Assembly (NCBI RefSeq): GCF_000151315.2
Contig: NW_011887307.1
Location: 86,460-150,459 of the forward strand
Source: Capsaspora owczarzaki ATCC 30864
Lineage: Eukaryota > Opisthokonta > Filasterea
Length of the DNA: 64,000 nucleotides
Direction: 5' to 3'
Shown: positions 11,706 through 23,245 of the stretch, in pieces
Position numbering within the stretch: position 1 is the first letter of the stretch
How the letters are laid out: each line of letters starts with the position of its first letter
Notes under the pieces: generated by a model
The model's input: the letters and a program-made list of their open reading frames with translations, nothing else
Database searches by the model: none
Told to the model about the DNA's origin: nothing
Translations under genes and position numbers: made by a program

Positions 11706-14700
11706 TCTAATGCAAATTCAAACAAAAAAAACGGGATTTATTGGATTTTTCATTGGTTCATTGGATTTTCCATTGGCAATGGTTTTTCAGCAAAAAAAAA
11801 AAAAAAAAAAAAAAAGTCGAAGAATCCAATGATAGGTTGTCTTTTCCAACCTGATGTCGTGAGGGACTCCCAGTCGACCCATATGGGCCACTGTGTTTGT
11901 GGTTTGACACTGGGCATGAGGACCTGGTCGCTGCGGGTCTGGTCGCTGGCTTTGTGCTGGCGGGGGAAAAAAAAAAAAAAAAAAAAAAAAAACGATCTCG
12001 CTGCTTTTTCAAATTTTTCCCGCCAAAATGCAGCTTGTTCGAACTTTCCTTTTCGCAGAGATTCGGCGTTGGCTTTTTGTTGAATCAACTCATCGTCTCC
12101 ATCATTGGCATTTAACGTCCGAATTTTTGCTTGATTTTTTTTGTTCTGGAACAGTCCCGTCAACTTCAGTATTTCCAGCGGTCGTCATGGCGCCTGGCAC
12201 GCTGCATGACGCTTTGGAGGCAGCCGGTGCAACGAAATCAAGGGTATGGGTCGCCATTTCATTTGTTTCTTGTATTTTGTACTAAAAAGTCAGGTGTCCT
12301 CACTTCCGACTGCCAAAACAGAAACGATGGGTCGCTGCGGCAACAACTCGTCCAACCAGCTCGGGGCATCCATACAAGCGCCCTCCAATGTATATCGAGT
12401 TTGAAAATGCACTGCACAACCCGTATGCCCTGTATGATCTCGACGAGACGGATACGGCATGGCTGGCACTGTTCAACAAGGAACGGCGGCGGGTAGAGTT
12501 CAATTTCGACCGCGTCACGCGCAATTCCGACGCACTACCACCACCTCCTCCTCCAGCAGCAGCAGCAGCGCAAGCGAACAAGTCATCGACCACGAATAAT
12601 CGAAAGCGCCGGCGATCCAGCTCTGCGGAAGCCGATGACGACGCGTCGCCAGATCCACTTTTGGCGGCCGTGTCCTCGTTTGCTCACTCTGCCAAACTAC
12701 GAGCCGCTGTCGCCGCGTCAAATGGTGCGCTTGTGGCGTCCAACCCAAACTACGTGCTCAGCACGCAAACGCTCGAGCAAATCATCTCCATGCTCGAAAT
12801 GCAAGCCCACGGCAAACACGACTGGTCTCGTGTGCCCAAAGCCTTCCAGCCCGAATTTCTTGACGAAAACGGCGACGTGCTCGACGACCCCTACAACCTT
12901 TACGGCCAGAACGACGAGCCGGTGACGCACGACCTGCTGTTGCGATCGGCCACGGGCGATGTCACCTTCAACGACGACGCCAGCTCCACAGCCGACTCGG
13001 CGACAGCCAAAGATCGCGAGTACCAGCGAGCGATTTTGGCCAACATCCGCGGCGCGGCTCGGGGCTACTCCCAGCAGCGAGCATCGACACACAGCAACAG
13101 CAACAGCAACGCAACTGCTCGCCGACCTCCAAGCGCTTCGCCACGAAAAAAGACGTCTGCCGTCGCACCCGCGCCGACGACTCCCTCGCGTGCCACTACG
13201 CCTGGCAACGCAAACCGCGTTCGTGCTTTGGCCAGCGCTGTCGACGACGACTCGGCGCGGTACATGCTCTCGCCTCAAACGCTCTTCCAGCTCCAGCGCA
13301 GCAGCAACAGCGCCGCCACTAGCAAGACCGCTGCACGCTCGATCGCCAGCAGTATTCGGAGCCATCCCATCCACAACGACGACAATGAGCAGGACGATGA
13401 TGATGCTGGCAGCACCAGCAGCAGCAATGTTTCCGATCACATTGATGTCGTTGGTAGTGGCGCTGAAGACGACTTTGACGACGACCTGAACTTGCGCGCC
13501 GACCAGCAGCCCAACGCAGGCTATGAGGATGATGACGACGATGACGACGATGATGCTGATGATGATTCCGACGATGACGAGAACGACCAGTTTGATTCGC
13601 CTGAAACAAAGTACAAGCTGCCAGAAGAGTACACGTTTGGCGAGCAGCTAGACGACGACGACGAGGAGGAGGAGGATGGCAACGAGAGCACTACCAGTGG
13701 CCTGGCAGACGTCGAAGACGACGACGAAGACAACGACGACGGCAGCAACCTTGGCGACAACGAGACCGCCATGGACGAGGACGATGGTGTTCGCTACGTC
13801 CTCGGCTCTAGCGACGACAGCAATCAACCTCACGGCGTCTCCCGTTGGATGGCCGGCTTCTTGGACCTCGCCAGCGTGGTGCATGGCACCGTCCCCACAG
13901 CATCCAGCCGTCACATCCGGATGAGCAAAAAGCACACCAAACAACAAGCACAACGAGAGCGCAAGTTCCTCATGGCTAGCAAGCGCATTCGATTGTCAGA
14001 GCCCGACGCCGCGCAAGAAATGCTGCAGCCCTTCCTTCCAGCGGCGCAGCCAGACACCCTGGCTGCTACGAACACGGTCGAATACGTGGATGCGGCCTTT
14101 TTCCATTTTCTCGGCCCGTCCGCCTACGTGTGCAAGGCCGAAAACTGCCCAATGTCCATCAACGCGCTCACGTCCCACTCGACACACAACATGGCCACCA
14201 CTCTGCCATGGCGGGTGCGACTCGAGTTTCCCTTCCGAACCGCGCTCCTTCCTCCCACCTGCGAGCACGAGCTGTTGCGCTTTGTGCGCGTTGGTCACAT
14301 TGCTGTCAAGACGCGCGCTCCACTTGACGTGGTGCTTGCTGTCGTGGCGTTCTGGATTGAAAAGAAGCGAGCCAGGAACGGCCACCCGCTCTTGCCAGCA
14401 CTTCGTCGACCCACGCTGATTGACCGCTACCACGCACTGGCATTGGACGGCACTGAGCGTCGCATCCTGCGCGCCGACATTCGCCGCGACCTCGAGCAGC
14501 TGCGCGTCTTGTGCGATCGCGTCAAGCGTCGCGAGAAGCTCAAGTTTGACTTGATGACGACGCATTTGGACATGTTCCAGCGGATGGTCCAGCTCCTCGC
14601 GCCCGAGCACGCCCATCTTGTCGAGACGGAGTTTGACGCCGACTACCGAAAAGCAGCGGATTTAGCATTCGCCGCGGCGGCTGCCGCTGCAGCCAACTCG

Positions 14701-15222
14701 CGAGGACAGGTAACGTCCGACAGCGACAGCCATCATGATCAAGATGATGAGAGCGAGAGCGATTCAGTCGAGCCAGAAGAGTCCGACCAGCACTCTGTCG
14801 GCGTCAGTGCGTCCAAATCCAAGATGAAACGACCGTCCTCGCCCAATACAAAGACACCCACGACAAAGCCGTTGCCGCATCATCATCGCAACAACAACAG
14901 CAGTACACCAGCTTCCCTGAGTCGTCGGCAAGCCGTCACGACACCAGCAGTTACAACCTCAACACAAGCAACCCCGTCACGCAAGGGTCTGACGCCTCAA
15001 CATTTGAAACAGCTGGGCAATGATCTTGACAAGCGATCCGCCAAGCTCTCCAACGGCACTCACCACCCCCAACACCACACAGACTCGCCACCGCGACGCT
15101 CTGTTCGCGCTGCAAGTGAAGCTGGCAGCTTGGACGAGCGTCGTAGTACGGATTTGAATGGACAGCCAATTGCACGCCGCCTTCGCGACCGTCCTAGGTA
15201 TGTAGCACATGCAGACTGTTGA
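10736..15222 (+). CDS. JADE-like chromatin scaffold with enhancer-of-polycomb segments but no PHD fingers
   Basis: Three exons join in phase: 10736-11366, 12155-12243 and 12322-15222, about 1,206 residues. The end of exon 1 (SMALISQMTVPDD then DKWRNEYNNPVQ) matches the N-terminal JADE motif, and exon 2 continues VQVPSTSVFP as in JADE. Exon 3 opens with PPMYIEFENALHNPYALYDL and DETDTAWLALF, the JADE/EPL1 acidic-helix motif, then LSTQTLEQIISMLE. A late block FWIEKKRARNGHPLLPAL with RRDLEQLRVLCDRVKRREKL corresponds to the helical region C-terminal to the PHD fingers of JADE/BRPF. JADE and BRPF proteins normally carry PHD-knuckle-PHD between these blocks. Here that space is a long Asp/Ser-rich stretch without the needed Cys/His clusters. 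In animals JADE scaffolds the HBO1 acetyltransferase complex. The 3' end is uncertain: a GTATGT donor at about 15198 could lead to one more short exon. Confidence 0.72.
10824..10856 (+). repeat. (GCGTCG)n hexamer repeat in JADE-like exon 1
   Basis: About five copies of a GCGTCG/GTCGGC unit encode alternating Ala-Ser just after the start of the JADE-like protein. Confidence 0.7.
11367..12154 (+). other. First intron of the JADE-like gene with three long poly-A tracts
   Basis: The intron has donor GTAAAG and acceptor ACAG. It holds uninterrupted A tracts of about 46, 24 and 25 bases at 11655-11700, 11791-11814 and 11967-11991. Two of these are preceded by a run of five G. It also contains the sequence ATTTTTCTAATGCAAA, which recurs in the first intron of the LRR gene near 59992. 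No coding or RNA gene was recognised inside it. Confidence 0.7.
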
Positions 15223-15501
15223 GATGCTTTGTTACACAGGTCAAATCTAACCGTGAGTGATTTTTTTGCCCGCACAGTGATGATCCGCAACGCAATTGCT
15301 GCATTCAGTAGTATCTCCAGCAACATTTGTATCATTATCGCTTCAAAATCTCATTGCTTTGCTAGGTTGCTCAACATGTACCTTGTCTCGTTGGAAACGA
15401 AGAATAAAACAAGGAGAAACTTCAGATTTGTGACAAGAAAGGAATGCACACCCAAACGATCAAAATTGGCGACCAGCAACAAGGCCGCCTTTGTGCGAAA
15501 T
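15223..15501. other. Convergent intergenic gap, JADE-like and PCCB 3' ends
   Basis: Both neighbours end here. AATAAA near 15405 could serve the + strand gene. A short extra 3' exon of the JADE-like gene within 15235-15300 cannot be excluded. Nothing else was seen. Confidence 0.4.
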
Positions 15502-17510
15502 TTAGAGCGGGATGTTGCCGTGCTTCTTCTTGTGGCCCTGGTAATCCTTGGTGTCGAGCACAGTGAGATCCTCAATGATTCGCTCGCGAGTAGTCGACGG
15601 AGTGATGATGTCGTCGATGAAGCCTCGCTGAGCAGCGGGGAAGGGGTTGGAGAACTTTTCAATGTACTCCTTCTCGGAAGCAGCTGTGTGAGGGCAGAGG
15701 CGGAGAGAAACAAATAGTGAGTCGCTGTCACAACAACAATCAACCTCAAAACAAACCCAAAAAAAAAAAAAGCAAAAGAACTCTCTGGCGCTTACCCATA
15801 TCCTTCTGGCCGCGGAAAATGATGGAGACGGCGCCCTTGGCACCCATGACTGCAATCTCAGCGTTGGGCCAGGCATAGTTAACATCACCGCGAAGGTGCT
15901 TGGAGCTCATGACATCGTAAGCACCACCGTACGCCTTGCGCGTGATGACGGTGATCTTTGGCACGGAGGCTTCGGCGTAGGCGTACAGGAGCTTGGCGCC
16001 GTGGCGGATGATGCCGCCGTACTCTTGGGCGGTGCCGGGGAGGAAGCCGGGGACGTCGACAAAGGTGATGATCGGGATGTTGAAGGCGTCGCAGAAGCGG
16101 ACGAAACGAGCGCCCTTGACGGACGAGTTGATGTCCAGGCAGCCAGACGCCTCGAGAGGCTGGTTGGCGACGATACCGACAGTTCGGCCATTCATGCGAG
16201 CAAAGCCAACAATGAGGTTCTTGGCATAGTCGGGCATGAGCTCAAAAAAGTGCTCAAAGTCGACGACCTTGTGGATGACCTCCTTCATGTCGTAGGGCTG
16301 AAGGCTGTCAGAGGGAATGAGCGTGTCGAGCGCAGGCACGGGGCGGCTGGGGTCGACGAGGGCGGTGGCGCGGACGGGGGCGGCGTCCTTGTTCGACAGC
16401 GGCAAAAAGTCGAAAAACTCGCGAAGTCGCTGGAGCGCCTCCATGTCGTTTTCAAAGGCGCGGTGGGCGACACCGGACTTGGCAGTGTGCGTCTTGGCAC
16501 CACCGAGCTCCTCTTGGGTGACAGTTTCGTTGGTGACGGTCTTGACCACATCGGGACCAGTGACAAACATGTACGAGGTGTCGCGAACCATAAAGACAAA
16601 GTCGGTCATGGCCGGCGAGTAGACGGCGCCGCCTGCGCACGGGCCCATGATGACTGAGATTTGCGGGATGACGCCGGACGCATCGACGTTGCGCTGGAAA
16701 ATGTCGGCATAGCCGGCGAGCGACTCGACGCCCTCCTGGATGCGAGCACCGCCAGAGTCGTTCAGGCCAATGACGGGCGCGCCCACAAGCAAGGCCTTGT
16801 CCATGATCTTGCAAATCTTCTTGGCGTGAGCGCTCGACAGCGAGCCGCCAAACACGGTGAAGTCCTGGCTGAACACGTAGACCAGGCGGCCGTTGATGCG
16901 GCCATGGCCAGTCACGACACCATCACCAGTGTACTACAAGGAGATGAGGTTGAGGTGGGGGGGGCAGTGTGATTCGGGTGAGCAACGGCACGGTTTTTTT
17001 TGTTTTTTCGTTTGTTTTTTTGTTTTTCGCATTTATGGCTTTTTGTTGTTACCTTTTGCATGCCGAAATCGGTGCAGTTGTGCTCGGCAAACATGTCGTA
17101 CTCACGGAACGACCCGGGATCCAGCAAGACCTCCAGACGCTCGCGAGCGGTGAGCTTGCCCTGCAAAAGCAAATCGAACAGAAACAAGCGTGAGCTTCCA
17201 CACGAGCCGCCTCATCTTGTCCCATATGCCACTATTGCAATGGGATGAGCACAAACCTGCTTGTGTTGCTTGTCGATGCGATCCTGACCACCGCCGAGCT
17301 TGGCGGCAGTGACCTTCTCGGCGATGCGCTCCTGGATGGAGCGGCCCTCCTGAGCGGCGCGAGCGACCGACGCCGCAGTGGCGATCGATCGAGCCTGCTG
17401 TGGTGCGCTGACACCAGCAGACACGGCAGCGGCGGCCTTGACTGCAGCCACCGGCGCCGCAGTGCACGCAGCAGCGCGAGTCACGGCAGCGGAAGACACG
17501 AGTGTGCGAC
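15502..17510 (-). CDS. PCCB: Propionyl-CoA carboxylase beta subunit, mitochondrial
   Basis: Exons 17510-17257, 17160-17053, 16933-15796 and 15683-15502 join in phase. The reaction is transfer of carboxyl from carboxybiotin to propionyl-CoA, giving methylmalonyl-CoA, in the mitochondrial matrix. The first visible exon is Ala/Arg-rich ([18 protein letters not shown]), typical of a targeting peptide, followed by [20 protein letters not shown]. Carboxyltransferase blocks include [62 protein letters not shown] and [14 protein letters not shown]. The C-terminus [17 protein letters not shown] and KKHGNIPL is diagnostic for PCCB rather than methylcrotonyl-CoA carboxylase. The phase at 17510 requires one nucleotide and the start codon from an upstream exon that I could not place. 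The gene is head to head with the alpha-subunit gene. Confidence 0.94.
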
Positions 17511-19220
17511 CTGCCAGAATTCAAGCGGGTGAGTGAGCAGATTCACGGGGTCAAGCATCCCCGCCCCAACGCAATGCTCGTGCGTTTTGGAACGTGCGTT
17601 TTGGAACGAGCGTCAGGCCAGACAGTGTGTGAGACAGGCAGTGCGAGAGACAGAGCGACAGAGAGACAGAGACGAAGGCAAAAAAAAAAAAAAAAAAAAA
17701 AAAAGCGAGATCTCAATGCAATTGCAATGGGAGCTTTTCACTGAGTGATCATCAAACACAGTGCATCATTCCCTTAATGCTCTCTCTCTCTCGCTCTCTT
17801 TCTCTCTTGCTTCTCTCTTGTTGTTCTATGCTTCCGATGATGCACACTCGATGCGTTGCTCATATCTGCCTTTTGAAGCCCGTGCGCTCAGTGCTAAAAA
17901 TCACGACTTTTTTTTTTTTTTCTTTTTTTTTTTTTTCAATGCGCGAACTCAGCATTGTTTCCGTTTTGAAAGAGTGACAATGCGTTATTGCATTTTTGAA
18001 CGAGTAGGTTTTTTTTTTTTTTAGTTTGTTCGCCTCTTCTTTCAATTTCAGTGATCAAGTCGGATTTTTGTTTTTGTAATGTGAGCAAGACACAGCTCGG
18101 AACCGGAAGATCAACCAAAAAAAAATAATAATAAAATAAAAAAAAAAAGCGGCAGACTCAAACAAACCTGGTTATCTGCGTGGTTTTTGTTCAAAGCCAA
18201 GACATTATTATTTGGAACGTGTGCCGTGATTTTTCCGTCTGACGCCCGTTTTTTTGTTTCGCTTTGCTGTGCTTTGCTTTGCGACGATCGCCAGCGAATC
18301 CACACCAAGACAAAGCTTCTGGTTGTCTTTTCTCCTCGGGTGTCAATCACCTCCCTCCGTGCGTCACTGCTTCTCTCTCTTTTTGCGTCTCTATCCATTC
18401 GATAACCCGTCCGATTGTGGACAAGATTGCTTTTTCGGCTGAATCATGTGCAGTCACGCTTTTCAACTCTTCGCTTTTTTTTTTTTTTTTTTTTTGGTTG
18501 GTTTTTTTTTTTTTTTTTGTGATTGTTTTTGTATTTCTGTTTCGATCGCGTTGTCGTTCGTTGTTGAAAGTGGGCAGCGATCGTTTTGCACTTTTTGCTT
18601 CGTGCTGAACCTTAGCAGTGGGGTGGGGGTACGAGTGTGCTTGCACTGTGGCAAAGGTGTGAATGAATCCAACCAATCTACTACTGCTGCTGCTGCTGAA
18701 CCCTCGTCTCGCCGTTCGGTCCTCAGCCCTCCCAAACGAGCCGCTTGCCATCCATCGGATGCTGAATCGTCGATAGCCGATGCCTGCAGCACGGCATGCT
18801 CGTGCTATGTGCACCGCGATTCGCTCTCGAGCAAAAGAGCGCTCCTCCGTTTCTTTGTGTTCATTCTCCACACGCTTTGTCGTGCCCCGTCTGGTCGGCA
18901 GTCGTTCACTCGTGTCATTGTTGTCATTGTCACTCCCATGCCTTTTCAGCTCTCCCGTCTCAGCCGCCCTTCCGCCCTTGACTCTGCAGTCACTTTGCTT
19001 TGGCTTCATTGCATCTTTTTTATTTCTTTTTTTTTTTCTTTTTTCCTTGCATTTTCCATGTGCCTTCGCTTGCTCATTTCGCTCTCGACACACACTCTCT
19101 CTCTCGTTCCTCATCCGGAGATCACTCTCTCTCCAAGCAGTCCCACTGGGCTTGCTCGCGTTTCCGTTGACTGCGCATCCCGATCGTTCCCTTCCATTGC
19201 GCAGACAAAGCTGCGATCCC

Positions 19221-19273
<53 letters not shown>

Positions 19274-19616
19274 ATGGATTTCCATTCATTCACTCACATT
19301 TTTGTTTGATTACTTGCCATTTGTCATTGTAACAGATCTCTGAGTTTTCATCAAAGCTAAATAGCAATGAGCATGCTCAACATGAACTTTTTGCTGTCCG
19401 TTGTCCGTTGGACCCACCATCGGCATCTGTGTTGTGCGCAAGGCCCGACTTGGCGCTGTACGTCGCTCGATTGCTCATGCATTTCTCAGAAATGATGGTT
19501 GAAAAGGCCCTTTGTCCCATCAGGGGGTTTGTTGCAAGTTTACGCCTTTACGCCATCAATGCACTCACCTTCTTGATGGGCTTTTCTTTTTTTTTTTTTT
19601 GGATCGTTTTCGCTAG
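17511..19616. promoter_or_regulatory. Shared upstream region of PCCB and PCCA
   Basis: About 2.1 kb lies between the first placed exons of the two divergent carboxylase subunit genes. It must hold the missing first exons of both, their first introns and the promoters. It is full of homopolymers: an A tract at 17681-17704, T tracts near 17909-17935, 18010-18022, 18475-18518 and a T tract of about 45 at 19228-19272, plus CT-rich stretches. Candidate first ATGs for PCCA are 19366 and 19494, but neither gives an unambiguous donor. Open frames here read as poly-Lys or poly-Phe and are not credible genes. Confidence 0.55.
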
Positions 19617-22577
19617 GGCGTGGCTGCTGCCGTCTTGCCTGTGCGCTCGTTCCACGCCACCCAAGCCTCGTTCGGTGGTGGTCACAGTGCCGACCAGTCG
19701 CCGACTGCCCCGAAGCATGCCGTCCGCACAAAGCGCCCGGACATTGCCAACCCGCCCAAGCACGAGCTGTTCAACAAGATTCTCATCGCCAACCGTGGTG
19801 AGATTGCTTGCCGTATCATGCGCACCTGCAAGCGCCTTGGTATTCAAACGGTGGCCGTCCACTCTGAGGTGGATGCCCAAACTCTGCATGTTCAGCTTGC
19901 TGATGAGGCGTACTGCGTCGGCCCTGCCCCGACCAACGATTCGTACCGCAACGCGACCGCCATCATTGATGCCGTTCGTCAAAGTGGTGCTCAGGCCGTC
20001 CACCCAGGTAACCACAGAACCGAAAAACATGTCCTGCTCGTTGTGTTTTTTTTTTTGGTTTTTTTTTGGGGGGGGGGGTTTCTTGGTTTTTTTTTTTAAT
20101 TTTGGCTGTTCTTCGTTCATCATTCCTTCGACTTGTCGTCTCACTGTCTCGTTCATTTGTTTGGGTCGCTGCAGGCTATGGTTTCCTCTCCGAGAACAAC
20201 CATTTTGCCGCTCAGCTCGAGCAGCTTGGCGTGACCTTCATTGGCCCGCACTCTGGCGCCATTGACGCCATGGGTGACAAGATTCACAGCAAGATTCTTG
20301 CCACCGAGGCCAAGGTCAACGTCATTCCCGGCTATAACGGCGTTGTGAAGGACGCCGATCATGCCATCAAGATTGCGCAGGAGATTGGCTATCCAGTCAT
20401 GGTGAAGGCTTCTGGCGGCGGCGGTGGCAAGGGCATGCGTGTTGCTTGGAATGACGAGGAGGTGCGCGAGGGTTTCAAGCTGTCGGCGGCCGAGGCCGCG
20501 TCGTCGTTTGGCGATGATCGTCTCTTTGTCGAAAAGTTCATCGACAACCCGCGCCACATTGAGATCCAGGTTCTTGGCGACAACCACGGCAACGTTGTCT
20601 ACCTGAACGAGCGCGAGTGCTCCATCCAGCGCCGCAACCAAAAGGTCATTGAGGAGGCGCCCAGCAGCTTCATCGACCCTGAGACCCGCGCCAAGATGGG
20701 CCAGCAAGCCGTCATGCTCGCCAAGGCCGTCAAGTACAACTCTGCTGGCACGGTCGAAATGATGGTCGACTCGAAGCGCAACTTTTACTTTTTGGAAATG
20801 AACACTCGTCTCCAAGTCGAACACCCGATCACCGAGTACATTACTGGAGTCGATCTTGTCGAGCAAATGATCCGCTCTGCGGCCAATCGCCCCCTCTCGT
20901 TCACTCAAGCCGACGTCAAGCTGAACGGCTGGGCGTTCGAGTCGCGCGTCTACGCAGAAGACCCCACTCGCTTCCTTCCTTCCATTGGCAAGCTGCAAAC
21001 CTATGCTGAGCCCGTGGATTAGTGAGCACTGGCATTGTTGATCGTGTTGTTGTTCTGCACAGGACCTAACTTGCATTTTTTTGGTTTGTGGCTTTTTTTT
21101 TTTTTTTTTCTGTGTTTCTTTTCTTTTCTTTCTGTGTTTCTTTTTTTTTTTTTTTTTTTTTTTTTTTGCTTGATTTGTTCAAACCAACAGCACTGGGCAA
21201 AACCTTGTTCGCTGCGACAGTGGCATTGTGGAAGGCAGCAACATCAGCATCTACTACGATCCCATGATCTGCAAGTTGATCACCTACGGCCCGGACCGTC
21301 AGTCGGCGCTGCAGACGATGCGCGAAGCTCTTGACAGCTACGTCATTCGTGGTGTCACGCACAACATTCCTATTCTGCGCGACATGATCGACCATCCTCG
21401 CTTCATCTCTGGCGACATCTCGACCAAGTTCATCCAAGAAGAGTACCCCACGGGCTTTGCCAAGCGAGAACTGAAGGATTTGCAGCTTCATCATCTCCTT
21501 AGCACGGCCGCTGCTCTCAAGGCGACCGAGCTTGTCGACAATGTGTCGTTCCAAAGCAAGGTTGCTCGTCAAGATGTCGTCTCCGAGGTCGCCTCTGGAG
21601 TTGAGGCGCAAGAGTACGTGGTTTTGCTCGATGGCGCCCCACATCGCATCATCCTTTCGTCCGTTGAAGGAATGTCTCAGGTATGGTCATGCAATACGGT
21701 TGTTTAGAGGGGGGGTGGATTTGTTGCTTTGTTTTGTTTGGTTGTTGTTTGGGGTGCTTGAATTTCGCTCACTGTTGAATGTGCTCCTGTATCTCGAGTC
21801 AGGTTGAGTTTGAGGATGGCTCGAAACTCGCAGTCTCTGAAGACAGCGAAGCACCCACCAACCATATCCGTGTCCGCCACTTTATTGTGGAGGAACCTTG
21901 TGAGCACGAGGACGAAGAGCTTGTCGACGAAACGGCTGCGGCTTCCGAGGATGTCGAGTTTGAAGACTCGCACGATCACATTTCTGATGTCGTCACCATC
22001 CAGAACCTTGGCTCCATCCCCGGCGGCTTCAAGATTGGCTATTTGGGCGGCGTGGTGAGAGTTTGCGTTCTGTTTTGTAGATTTCTTTTGTTCACGTCGG
22101 GTCGGTTTGCTGACATGGATTGTTTGTCTCTTTGGCTCTTTTTTTTTTTCTTGCTTTCGCTGCGGTTGGCATTGCTTGGGGTTTTTTGTTTCGGCGGTTT
22201 TACTTGCAGTACGATGTGGTCTTCCTGACACCTCGTGAGTACGAGCTGTCCAAGCTGATGCCCAAGAAGGCGAAGGCCGACACGAGCATGATGGTGGTTT
22301 CGCCCATGCCTGGCACTGTTGTGACGATTGCAGTGGCCGCTGGTGATTCTGTAAGGACGGCCTGCTCGCTTCAATGGTTGAGATGGAGGATGTGGGAACT
22401 GATCGAGCTTTGATGGATTGGCAGGTTGTCGCTGGTCAAGAGGTGGCAGTGGTGGAAGCCATGAAGATGCAAAACTCGCTTCGTGCTCAACGCACTGGCA
22501 AGATTAAGAAGGTTTTCGTCAAGCCAGGGCAAACCCTCGCCTCCGAGGAGCTCATTATGGAGTTTGAGAAGGAATGA
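19617..22577 (+). CDS. PCCA: Propionyl-CoA carboxylase alpha subunit, mitochondrial (biotin carboxylase + biotinyl domain)
   Basis: Exons 19617-20007, 20175-21021, 21191-21680, 21803-22054, 22210-22350 and 22425-22577 join in phase, 757 residues plus an unplaced first exon. The N-terminal part [17 protein letters not shown] looks like the end of a mitochondrial presequence. Biotin carboxylase motifs follow: [20 protein letters not shown], the ATP loop [51 protein letters not shown] and [13 protein letters not shown]. The C-terminus holds the biotin attachment site [15 protein letters not shown], with the lysine in the AMKM motif. The enzyme carboxylates biotin with ATP and bicarbonate and then, with the beta subunit, propionyl-CoA. 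The introns are 100-180 bp and carry sense-strand T tracts. The start is unresolved because the first exon is upstream. Confidence 0.95.
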
Positions 22578-23245
22578 GTGGAAATGCGAGCCGCCGACGC
22601 ATGATTGACAATTTGCTCGTTGGTGTTTTGTCGTCTTGTTCTTGTTCTGATGCGCTCTCCAAGTTTCTCTTTCCCCCTCCCCTCTCCCCGTCTTCTTCTC
22701 ACTTTGCCATTCTTATGTGTGCCTCGCCGATGTCTTTCAAAGAAACCAAATTGTCTCTCTCTCTCTTCTTCCTCGACTGGTTGTTCAGATTTCGATACAT
22801 GCTCAAACACACAACAAAAGCGCTCGTTGCTGTTCGCTGCTGTGGCAACGAACATTAGCGTCGTCCTTGCTTTGGCAAAGAACAACCCAGCACGAGCCTG
22901 TTTGGGGTCCCGGACTGGACTACAGTACTCAGTTGTTAAGAAAGAAATGAGAGTTTGAAAACTACTAATCCCCCAAAAAAGTTCGTAGAGATTGCTAGTT
23001 CACCATGTTCCCTGCCTCCACGCGAGCCCGCTACTTTATTAATAAATGGGTGCTGTGTGGCTCACACTATTTTATCAAAAATCTGGCTCATCCAATGTGC
23101 ATGTGAAGGAGGAGACGAGAAAAACTGCGATTTTTGTGAAGAAAAATCTGAAAATTTCTCTATTTTTTCAAAATTTGCGGTATAACCGCCCGTTCCACCC
23201 ATTTCAATCCAACCAAACCACTTTAATAACAAACATAACCATGAC
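22578..23245. other. Intergenic stretch after PCCA
   Basis: No gene was recognised. The first part is the pyrimidine-rich 3' flank of PCCA. From about 22960 it becomes AT-rich (for example 23050-23240), unlike the flanking genes, and may already belong to the transposon remnant that follows. The segment 22907-22936 shares short words with the start of the solo LTRs described below, too short to assign. Confidence 0.4.

Noticed and set aside
17511-17558. ATG at about 17558 (-) as start of PCCB
   Set aside because: Its frame does not join the next exon, and no donor gives the required phase.
18347-19309. Overlapping long open frames on both strands in the PCCA/PCCB upstream region
   Set aside because: They consist of poly-Lys or poly-Phe from A/T tracts and Ser/Arg-rich filler with no family likeness. 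Open length comes from base composition.
18443-22856. AT-rich or CT-rich open frames flanking PCCA outside its exons
   Set aside because: They read through introns and untranslated regions and lack conserved sequence.
22907-22936. Relic of the 289-bp solo LTR family (shared words CCCGGACTGGAC and TACTCAG)
   Set aside because: Only about 25 bases are similar, with no ends or duplication. It may be chance.
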